Source: UMGS1696 sp964457685 | Lineage (GTDB): Bacteria; Bacillota; Clostridia; Oscillospirales; CAG-272 | Reading direction: 5' to 3' | Assembly: GCA_964457685.1 (NCBI GenBank) | Contig: CAYWFS010000046.1 | Coordinates: 1 to 11,274, forward strand | DNA: 11,274 nt | Shown here: piece by piece, positions 5,621 to 11,274 of the stretch | Position numbering within the stretch: the first letter of the stretch is position 1 | How the letters are laid out: every line of letters begins with the position of its first letter | The notes under the pieces: model-generated | The model's input: only the letters and a program-made list of their open reading frames with translations | Databases searched by the model: none | Told to the model about the DNA's origin: nothing | Position numbers and translations under genes: made by a program

Positions 5621-7207
5621 TTATTCCGTGCAATTTTCGAGAACTATGCCCTCTCCGTGAGTTTTTGTAATATTTCCGTCTATTCTGAGTCCGTCAACTC
5701 CTCGAACGAAAATACCGTGTTCTGCGTGTGGAGCATCGATTATGTTGTCCTCGATAACTACGTTTGTAATATTATTGCAGCTCGGATCGTCGCAGTCTGA
5801 TTTTACCACAATTCCCGCGGCTTCTCCCCAAAACCTTGCACAGTTTGTTATTCTGTTTCCTCTTATCGTGATATTTCTCGGAGAAACCCCTTCGTACCAC
5901 CATGCTTCGGATGCGGCAACGATTGCGGGACCGTGAATATCACGAAGTGTGTTTCGTTCGATTACCGCACCGTGAGTTTTGACTAAAGCCCCTCTCGCAA
6001 AATGTGAAGAAGCGGTGCATCCGATTATTTCAACGAACGGAAGCTTAGTCTCGTTCGCAAGAACAAGTCCGTCCGTACTTTCGGGGAGAGGATGATCTAC
6101 AATTACCTTACATCTCCATTCATTCGGATAAGGTGTAACGGCTGTAACCCTGTAGGTATCGAGAACCTTGAGATCGCTTTTTCTCGTAAGCTCGAGTATG
6201 TCTCCGATGTCCGGATAATCGAGGGTCTGGGTGTGCGTTCCGTCCGGTGTTTTCTCCTGCATGAAGAATTCTGTATCGGAAAGTCTCTCCGTGACCTCCT
6301 GATAATATCCGTGGACGTTTGTGAAATCGTCTCCCTGATACTCAAACACGCAGTCCTCAAGTCGTAGCTTTCCCGTCATTGCGGTAAAATGGGTTGCGTC
6401 TGTGTTGGTTGACAAATGATAGCCGCAGGACGGAACCACCCAAAGTCTTTTCAGAGTCACGTTTTCACTTCGATTTCCGACAACTCCCATTCCCGGCTGG
6501 CTGTGTATCGTCACATCGGTCAAGGTTATTCCCTTTGAGCCTTCGATATGTATTCCGGGTCGAGAATGGAAGGTATGCACCGTAGTAAACTCATCCCCAA
6601 CGCAAAGTCCGACACATCTAACCTTAGCCGAAAAATGATGACGGTCGATATATTCATAGCTCATGATACTTCCGTTTTTGTTTTCGCCGTTTGTCGGGTC
6701 GCACCATGTATATCTGAGAGTCATGGGAGTTTTTTCGTTTATCGGACAATCCGCATCAAGCTCGACCTTTACGTTATACACCTCCGCTTCTTCCGCAGAC
6801 ACGCATTCCGTAACATATCCTCTGCTGAACGGTTTTCTCTTGTGGTCTATCGTAAGTCCGCAAAGCTCTACATTTTCGCAGTTTTGTATGCATATAGGCT
6901 CCATAAAGCCGTCTATGATAAACTTAGCTCCGTATGCAGATATAACGCAATCCGAAAGACCATCGAGGTCAAGTCCTATGTCGTATTCATATTTCGGATT
7001 GAACATTACTCTTTGCGGATTACCTCCGTATCTTCCGTTCATTACGGCATCCTGTGCTTCTCTTGCACGACTTCCCGTTATGATATATTCACCCGGCTCG
7101 ATAACAAGAGTTTTTCCGTCCCCGTCTCTGAGTCTGTTTACCGCCTTTGCAAGTGCTTTTACGGTATCTATTCCCGATTTATCCGAAAAACTGATTATCT
7201 CATTCAT
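5621..7207 (-). CDS. GH110-like right-handed parallel beta-helix glycosidase, cytoplasmic
   Basis: 528 residues from ATG 7207, preceded by GGAGGTG at 8-nt spacing; a GTG at 7216 lies inside that site. The fold is read from many short beta-helix repeats (GIHIEGSKGITLTDVTIHS, NVVIEDNII, GLRIDGNIT). The block NTDATHFT to QGDDFTNVHG matches the GH110 active-site region. The three Asp candidates are D270, D293 and D294, and the 23/24-residue spacing equals that of the aspartates I recall as catalytic in a characterised GH110 enzyme. GH110 members cleave terminal alpha-1,3-linked galactose, as in blood group B or linear alpha-Gal glycans. No signal peptide is visible, unlike typical exported family members, so imported oligosaccharides would be the substrate. 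The substrate is inferred; another beta-helix hydrolase is possible. Confidence 0.75.
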   Translation of the reverse strand: MNEIISFSDKSGIDTVKALAKAVNRLRDGDGKTLVIEPGEYIITGSRAREAQDAVMNGRYGGNPQRVMFNPKYEYDIGLDLDGLSDCVISAYGAKFIIDGFMEPICIQNCENVELCGLTIDHKRKPFSRGYVTECVSAEEAEVYNVKVELDADCPINEKTPMTLRYTWCDPTNGENKNGSIMSYEYIDRHHFSAKVRCVGLCVGDEFTTVHTFHSRPGIHIEGSKGITLTDVTIHSQPGMGVVGNRSENVTLKRLWVVPSCGYHLSTNTDATHFTAMTGKLRLEDCVFEYQGDDFTNVHGYYQEVTERLSDTEFFMQEKTPDGTHTQTLDYPDIGDILELTRKSDLKVLDTYRVTAVTPYPNEWRCKVIVDHPLPESTDGLVLANETKLPFVEIIGCTASSHFARGALVKTHGAVIERNTLRDIHGPAIVAASEAWWYEGVSPRNITIRGNRITNCARFWGEAAGIVVKSDCDDPSCNNITNVVIEDNIIDAPHAEHGIFVRGVDGLRIDGNITKTHGEGIVLENCTE

Positions 7208-7241
7208 AACGAACACCTCCGTTTATAAGCAAACACTTCCG

Positions 7242-8681
7242 TTATTTTGTTTCCGTTTCCTTTGCTTCTGACGTGTTATCCTCGTTTGTGTCCTTTTCCT
7301 TACTTTCACCGAGATACTTCGGAAGCTGCATTCCAGCCATATCGAACATTTCATTCATGGGAGGTATGCTTTTGTAGAGTCCAGATATAAAGTCCGCTGT
7401 AGAGTTTTTGCCGTCCTTGCCGTTTCCGCCATCCCATACGGTTATCTTGTCTATCTTGAGATTCTTAATAGCGTCAACCTGGATTCTGGTAAGTTCTTCC
7501 ATCTTGTCGGCAATCATAAGACGAATTGCGTCATTTGCGTCTCCGCCTGCCGAACGAACTATTTCGGCAAAACCTTCGGACTGCTTTATGAGCATTTGCT
7601 TAACACCGTCTGCTTCAGCCTGCATTTTCATAAGAATAGCATCAGCTTCACCCTTTGCACGTCTTCTGATTTGTTCGGCTTCCGCTTCTGCCTGTAATTC
7701 AAGCTTCTTTCTTTCGATTTCGGTCTTAACGATAACGTCCGCTTCGAGCTTTGCCTGTTCAAAGTGGGCTCTTGCTTCTTCGGCTGCTCTCTGTGCTTCA
7801 AACGATTCCTGCTCTGCCTTTGCTCTTGCGATATTTTCGGCAGCAGTCGCACGCTTGAGAGCTTCCGCTTCTTTTTCACGTCTGGTAGCATCGGATTCCG
7901 CAACCTTGGCTTTAGCTTCGTTTTCACCGCCTATAGCCTCGGAGTCTGATTTGGATACCGAAATACGCTTGTCACGATCAGCTTCTGCCGCACCTATAGC
8001 ACCGGCTCTTTCAGCTTCCGCAACGGAGATTTTAGCATCGTTTATAGCCTTTGCCGCCGCTTCCTGACCGAGAGCAACTATGTATCCGGATTCGTCTGTG
8101 ATGTCGGTTACGTTTACGTTGATGAGTCGCAGACCTATCTTTTTAAGCTCTGTTTCTACGTTTGAAGATACGGCTTCAAGGAACTTGTCACGGTCGGAGT
8201 TGATTTCTTCAATATCCATTGTCGCAATGATAAGTCTCATCTGACCGAATATAATATCCTCTGCAATCTGCTTTATTTCGTCTATTTTCATTCCGAGAAG
8301 ACGTTCAGCCGCATTCTGCATAACACCGTTTTCTGTTGAAATACCTACAGTAAATCTCGAAGGAACGTCAACACGGATATTCTGCTTTGAAAGTGCGTTG
8401 CGAAGATCTACCTGAATCGACATGGGCGTGAGGTCGAGGTATTCATACGACTGAATTACCGGCCAAATGAAGGACGCACCACCGTGAATACACTTAGCGG
8501 AACGCTGTTGTCCGTCCTGAGTCTGTCCGACCTTACCGTAGATAACGAGTACCTTATCAGACGGGCATTTTCTGTAGCGTGAAAGTATCACTATCATGGT
8601 TGTAAGCACCACAAGCACGATAACGCACGCAAGGATCGGTACCGAGGGGTCAATAGATACTGCTGTCAAAAATGTTCTCAT
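7242..8681 (-). CDS. floT: Flotillin-like SPFH/band 7 protein
   Basis: 479 residues from ATG 8681, after AAAGGAG with 7-nt spacing. A membrane segment lies at about 14-34, then the SPFH/band 7 domain (about 36-200, RKCPSDKVLVIYGK through NVNVTDITDESGY). A long Ala/Glu/Lys-rich coiled coil follows (about 205-375, repeated EAE/AEA motifs), then a C-terminal part with the flotillin-type KITVWDGGNG (411-421) and an acidic tail. Flotillins are membrane-microdomain scaffolds that oligomerise through the coiled coil. The upstream NfeD-like gene, 27 bp away, is the usual partner (compare yuaF-floT of Bacillus subtilis). Length and order match FloT. The symbol is by homology. Confidence 0.93.
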   Translation of the reverse strand: MRTFLTAVSIDPSVPILACVIVLVVLTTMIVILSRYRKCPSDKVLVIYGKVGQTQDGQQRSAKCIHGGASFIWPVIQSYEYLDLTPMSIQVDLRNALSKQNIRVDVPSRFTVGISTENGVMQNAAERLLGMKIDEIKQIAEDIIFGQMRLIIATMDIEEINSDRDKFLEAVSSNVETELKKIGLRLINVNVTDITDESGYIVALGQEAAAKAINDAKISVAEAERAGAIGAAEADRDKRISVSKSDSEAIGGENEAKAKVAESDATRREKEAEALKRATAAENIARAKAEQESFEAQRAAEEARAHFEQAKLEADVIVKTEIERKKLELQAEAEAEQIRRRAKGEADAILMKMQAEADGVKQMLIKQSEGFAEIVRSAGGDANDAIRLMIADKMEELTRIQVDAIKNLKIDKITVWDGGNGKDGKNSTADFISGLYKSIPPMNEMFDMAGMQLPKYLGESKEKDTNEDNTSEAKETETK

Positions 8682-8708
8682 GTTTTTTCTCCTTTGTATT
8701 TTATGTAT

Positions 8709-9311
8709 TTATTTGTTTACGGGTTCAACTACCACCATTCCGTTTTCATCGGTGGCGGTTATTCTGACGCTTTCTCCTGTAACAAGCTTTCTTTCGCAAG
8801 GAGTTACTGCGTCTATTTCAATAAATCTCTCCTGAATCGTTACGTTCACCTTTCCACTGCCGCTCATATTCGGAGGTACGGGAATATATACCGTCCCCAC
8901 CTTACCGATAGAGTAACCGATGACGATATTCCCGCTGGATTGCAGCTTCGATGCAAGATTCATGACAAATGCGATTCCGACAAGAGTCAAAAATCCGAAT
9001 GCGGAGGCAAGTATAACGCAAACCGTCAGCGGCATACCCGAGTTGTAAAGTGCAAGTCCGCTCCATCCTCCGACGGCTGCCATTGCCATTATACCTCTCA
9101 GCGAAAACAGTCCGAAACCGTCTCCGCCGCCGTCTCCCGGAGTATCTCCGATTCCGTCACCCGTTATGTCGATTCCGTCGGTATCAATATCATCGTCTCC
9201 GAGTCCGAACAAAAGCAGAACCGTCTGCACCACAAGAACCAACGTTGACGGTATTGCAATCAGTGCAAATATCTGTCCCGCAAGGTCAAGTCCGTTCCAC
9301 CATTCTATCAT
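8709..9311 (-). CDS. NfeD-like membrane protein (YuaF type), flotillin partner
   Basis: 200 residues from ATG 9311; AAAGGAG lies 8 bases upstream, and a GTG at 9320 falls inside that site. Membrane segments lie at about 11-37, 71-90 and 95-120. Between the first two is a Gly/Asp-rich linker (39-66, DDDIDTDGIDITGDG). The C-terminal 130-198 is the NfeD beta-barrel (OB-like) domain, beginning GYSIGKVGTVYIPVPP and containing AVTPCERKLVTGESVRI. It lacks the N-terminal serine protease domain of long NfeD proteins, as in YuaF. The family works with flotillin in membrane organisation and stress resistance. The acidic linker is longer than I would expect. Confidence 0.88.
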   Translation of the reverse strand: MIEWWNGLDLAGQIFALIAIPSTLVLVVQTVLLLFGLGDDDIDTDGIDITGDGIGDTPGDGGGDGFGLFSLRGIMAMAAVGGWSGLALYNSGMPLTVCVILASAFGFLTLVGIAFVMNLASKLQSSGNIVIGYSIGKVGTVYIPVPPNMSGSGKVNVTIQERFIEIDAVTPCERKLVTGESVRITATDENGMVVVEPVNK

Positions 9312-9335
9312 AAAAATCACTCCTTTCAGCTTGTT

Positions 9336-9935
9336 TTATCTTTTTCTGAGCTTTTCCGCACCGAGAGAATCTATTATATCCTCGGCTTCGGCTTTTATTA
9401 CCGTTGAATAATACGTTATGGCAATTATCTTTATTCCTAAGGCAAGTCTGCGTTTGGCTCCTCCGCAAGGCTCCTCGTAATCATCGAGTATCTGCGATAT
9501 AATCTCCTCTTCTGATGAAGCACTTCTTCCTCGAACAGCAAAAACATCTATCGCTCTGCAAACGTAATCGTAAAGTCTGCTTTCGCTTATTATTGCGTCC
9601 TCCGCATTTTTGCCGTTTACATATTCGAGTACGAAAATTATTCTCGACAGCTGCATAGTATCACGCATCATATTTATAAGAAGTATCCGTGCAAGATGCT
9701 CCATTGTATACGACCTTTTGTCGGGCGAGCCTACCCAACCTCTTTTCAGCCAGTTCTGCAACGTAGTGCCGTCAATGCCGGTTATTTCCTTTATTTGTGC
9801 AAGCATTATCTTATCCGTGATGAAAAATACCTTGCCGAGAAAATCAAGTCCGGTAGCACCGTTCATTTTGTCTCGATTCAGACGAGTTCCCGGAATAGTT
9901 TTTATCGCACTTTTTTCAAAGTCACTTGTTCCCAA
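9336..9935 (-). CDS. DUF1836 family protein with MerR-like helix-turn-helix
   Basis: 199 residues from TTG 9935. The start is supported by AGGAGG at 8-nt spacing; the next in-frame ATG (codon 24) has no such site. The core GTTLQNWLKRGWVGSPDKRSYTMEHLARILLINMMRD (57-92) is the MerR-like HTH/wing of DUF1836, where a KRYS-type turn precedes a helix with HLARLLLI. The C-terminal half is helical (LYDYVCRAIDVF, KIIAITYYSTVIKAEAEDII). DUF1836 proteins are common in Firmicutes with no settled function; DNA binding is inferred. First gene of the operon, 24 bp before the NfeD-like gene, so it may regulate its own transcription unit. Confidence 0.82.
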   Translation of the reverse strand: MGTSDFEKSAIKTIPGTRLNRDKMNGATGLDFLGKVFFITDKIMLAQIKEITGIDGTTLQNWLKRGWVGSPDKRSYTMEHLARILLINMMRDTMQLSRIIFVLEYVNGKNAEDAIISESRLYDYVCRAIDVFAVRGRSASSEEEIISQILDDYEEPCGGAKRRLALGIKIIAITYYSTVIKAEAEDIIDSLGAEKLRKR

Positions 9936-9980
9936 GTCTCTTTCCTCCTCTCACTCTTTGACATCTCATCTCTTATCTGA

Positions 9981-10009
9981 ATTATATCATGCGGTCATTT
10001 GACTGTCAA
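9981..10009 (-). promoter_or_regulatory. Consensus promoter of the DUF1836-NfeD-flotillin operon
   Basis: TTGACA at 10009-10004 and TATAAT at 9986-9981, with a 17-bp spacer, all exact. The start is expected near 9974, about 39 nt before the TTG start at 9935. It is the only clear promoter for the six minus-strand genes that end at 4255. Confidence 0.9.
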
Positions 10010-10031
10010 GAGCGGATGCGTTTTTTAATCT

Positions 10032-10062
10032 GATTTTAATATTTTTACACCGAAAATAATCA
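10032..10062. promoter_or_regulatory. A/T-rich dyad between the divergent promoters
   Basis: TATTTT (10040-10045) and AAAATA (10053-10058) are inverted arms around TACACCG, with weaker outer symmetry (GATT and AATC). It sits between the -35 boxes of the two divergent promoters, where a regulator could affect both. Symmetry in A/T-rich DNA is weak evidence. Confidence 0.25.
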
Positions 10063-10110
10063 AATCCACGAGTTTTTCGTTGTTTTCACGCAAATACTTC
10101 TAAGATTTGT

Positions 10111-10139
10111 TTGACAAAAGGGGAATTTTGTAGTATAAT
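10111..10139 (+). promoter_or_regulatory. Consensus promoter of the AraC-family gene
   Basis: TTGACA (10111-10116), a 17-bp spacer and TATAAT (10134-10139), both exact. The start is expected near 10146, leaving a leader of under 30 nt. The -35 is 101 bp from that of the divergent operon. Confidence 0.9.
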
Positions 10140-10173
10140 GTTATAAATATGAAATTCTGGGAGCTTTGAGATA

Positions 10174-11001
10174 ATGTATTTTAATGCCTACAACGAAAAA
10201 ATAATATATGTAGGAAAAAACGACAGTTTCTCACGTCTTTCCTGCGTTATGGCTGGTACTACATATAAAAATCCGAACTACAGAATACGCAGAAACGAGT
10301 GTGACGTTTACGTTTTTGAATACGTTATCTCGGGCAAGGGTTCTATCGAGATAAGCGGAAAACGCTACGATGTTCACGGCGGTATGTTTTATTGTATCGC
10401 AAAGGGCTGTGAGGAGTTTCATTATGCCTCCCCCGATGAGCCTTACGAAAAAATGTGGATAAATCTCGATGGCGAGCTTATGAAAAAGATGTTTGACTTT
10501 TTTAATCTCGGCAGCATTTATATTTCCGAAGTAAATGTTATGAGTCAGTTCATCGAAATCCACGACAAGCTTGAGCATATGACCGAAGCGAACGAATCGG
10601 GAACATATGCGGAAATAATGAGCCTTGTTTTCAATATTCTCACGGAAGCAACAAAGGAACGCTTTTTCCCCACATCAACTCAAAGCTCATCGACAAACGA
10701 AAAAATTCGTGCGTATATCGACAAAAACATCTACAACAACATAACTCTCGATGATATAGCGGATGAATTCGGAATCACAAAAATGCACGTCATTCGTCTT
10801 TTCAAGCAGAAGTACAACATTACACCGATACAGTACATCCTCGATAAGAAAATTGCTATATCAAAAAGCTTGCTGATGGGTACGCTTATGCCGATAAAAG
10901 AAATAGCCGCTCTGCTGAATTATTCAAACACTCAGCATTTTTCGGGAGCTTTCAAAAAGGCTGTGGGCTGTACTCCGAACAAATACAGGCAGACAAAATA
11001 A
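10174..11001 (+). CDS. AraC-family transcriptional regulator with N-terminal cupin-type sensor
   Basis: 275 residues from ATG 10174; GGAG lies 10 bases upstream and GAG nearer. The N-terminal region (about 15-110) is a cupin-like AraC sensor (VFEYVISGKGSIEISGKRYDVHGGMFYCI, then ISPD-like and MWINLDG). A helical linker follows. The C-terminal region (175-275) has two helix-turn-helix motifs: ITLDDIADEFGITKMHVIRLFKQKYNITPIQYI (190-222), and PIKEIAALLNYSNTQHFSGAFKKAVGCTPNKYR (240-272), the classic AraC/XylS signature. Such proteins usually activate sugar-use genes on ligand binding. Divergence from the operon containing a GH110-like glycosidase makes that operon a candidate target; the ligand is unknown. 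Confidence 0.92.
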   Translation: MYFNAYNEKIIYVGKNDSFSRLSCVMAGTTYKNPNYRIRRNECDVYVFEYVISGKGSIEISGKRYDVHGGMFYCIAKGCEEFHYASPDEPYEKMWINLDGELMKKMFDFFNLGSIYISEVNVMSQFIEIHDKLEHMTEANESGTYAEIMSLVFNILTEATKERFFPTSTQSSSTNEKIRAYIDKNIYNNITLDDIADEFGITKMHVIRLFKQKYNITPIQYILDKKIAISKSLLMGTLMPIKEIAALLNYSNTQHFSGAFKKAVGCTPNKYRQTK

Positions 11002-11033
11002 ACACTGCACGGTGAAAATATTCACACAACTGC

Positions 11034-11062
11034 TTGACATCCACACAAAAATATAGTATAAT
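11034..11062 (+). promoter_or_regulatory. Consensus promoter of tRNA-Thr
   Basis: TTGACA (11034-11039), a 17-bp spacer and TATAAT (11057-11062), both exact. The start is expected near 11069, about 18 nt before the mature tRNA end. Confidence 0.92.
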
Positions 11063-11086
11063 ATTTAGGCTGACAAATTTAATATT

Positions 11087-11158
11087 GCTAATGTGGCTCA
11101 GGGGTAGAGCAGCTGATTCGTAATCAGCAGGTCGAGGGTTCAAATCCCTCCATTAGCT
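11087..11158 (+). tRNA. tRNA-Thr, anticodon CGT
   Basis: Full cloverleaf of 72 nt. The acceptor arm is GCTAATG with CATTAGC, the D arm GCTC/GAGC with GG in the loop, and the anticodon arm GCTGA-TTCGTAA-TCAGC with anticodon CGT at 11119-11121. The T arm is GAGGG-TTCAAAT-CCCTC. Discriminator U73 is usual for Firmicute tRNA-Thr. The 3' CCA is not encoded. A T-run follows directly. Confidence 0.96.
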
Positions 11159-11177
11159 TTTTTTGTTTTATATCACT

Positions 11178-11218
11178 AAGCTCTTTTGTCTTTTTCAAAA
11201 GCAGCTTTTTTTATTTTT
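11178..11218 (+). terminator. Intrinsic terminator after tRNA-Thr
   Basis: AAGCTC-TTTTG and CAAAA-GCAGCTT pair (one bulged C) over a 7-nt loop, followed by a long T-run from 11206. It would end the tRNA transcript. Beyond it to 11274 I see only a possible 18-codon tail of a minus-strand frame, too short to call. Confidence 0.75.
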
Positions 11219-11274
11219 AACGGAGCTTTAAACCGACCCAAGAAGCCGGATTTTTTGTCTTACTTCCGGGGTCA

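Noticed and set aside
6548..7271. Two long plus-strand frames opposite the beta-helix gene
   Set aside because: No recognisable motif and no ribosome binding site, while the minus frame carries GH110-like blocks and a GGAGG-led start.
7408..8067. 219-codon Ser/Ala-rich plus-strand frame
   Set aside because: It is antisense to the flotillin coiled coil; Ala/Glu-rich codons give long open antisense frames. The flotillin frame has the domain evidence.
11012..11025. GTGAA-AATA-TTCAC hairpin after the AraC-family gene
   Set aside because: Only 5 bp and no following T-run, so not a convincing terminator.
11217..11274. Possible C-terminal end of a minus-strand gene (about 18 codons to TAA)
   Set aside because: Too short to recognise, and another minus frame is equally open; the window ends before any domain can be seen.
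1..11274. Mobile elements, CRISPR arrays, defence cassettes or phage genes
   Set aside because: No transposase or integrase motif, regularly spaced repeat array or nuclease/toxin pair was seen; the only repeats are the acidic units, the contig overlap and the leader motif.

Overview
The window looks like a scaffold from an endospore-lineage clostridial Firmicute, probably a gut Oscillospiraceae-type assembly. The evidence is a canonical Spo0A, strong sigma-A promoters (five exact TTGACA-17-TATAAT), GGAGG-type ribosome binding sites with GTG and TTG starts, and a BspA-type leucine-rich-repeat surface protein. The 100-N gap with a 55-bp exact overlap suggests short-read or metagenome assembly. 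The genus cannot be named from this sequence.

Layout. Positions 1-2588 (minus) hold a large exported surface protein cut off by the window edge: signal peptide, acidic Ser/Asp/Glu hexapeptide repeats, discoidin (F5/8 type C) modules, then BspA-like LRRs. Its frame is broken only by the scaffold gap; collapsing the 55-bp duplication that flanks the Ns restores one open frame. Positions 2589-3297 have no protein gene but hold two consensus minus-strand promoters, each followed within about 200 nt by a terminator-like hairpin. The nearer unit forms a possible attenuated, structured 5' leader of the surface protein gene. Positions 3361-4149 (plus) are spo0A, ended by a nested hairpin terminator shared with the converging operon.

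Positions 9935-4255 (minus) form one six-gene, closely spaced run from a perfect promoter at 9981-10009: DUF1836 HTH protein, NfeD-like membrane protein, flotillin, a GH110-like parallel beta-helix glycosidase, a CmpB-type small membrane protein, and a membrane-anchored ComEC-type metallo-beta-lactamase. NfeD and flotillin are the known partners of flotillin membrane microdomains. The glycosidase has no signal peptide and keeps the three-aspartate spacing of GH110. Divergently, positions 10174-11001 (plus) encode an AraC-family regulator with its own perfect promoter, followed by tRNA-Thr(CGT) at 11087-11158 and an intrinsic terminator.

How it may fit together (inference): the AraC protein and the DUF1836 protein are the local candidates for control of the operon, and the AraC type fits a sugar-related signal for the glycosidase. 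No mobile element, CRISPR array or defence cassette was seen. The most open points are the leader RNA region (2700-3200), the hairpin covering the ribosome binding site of the CmpB-type gene, and the placement of a cytoplasmic GH110-like enzyme in a flotillin operon.
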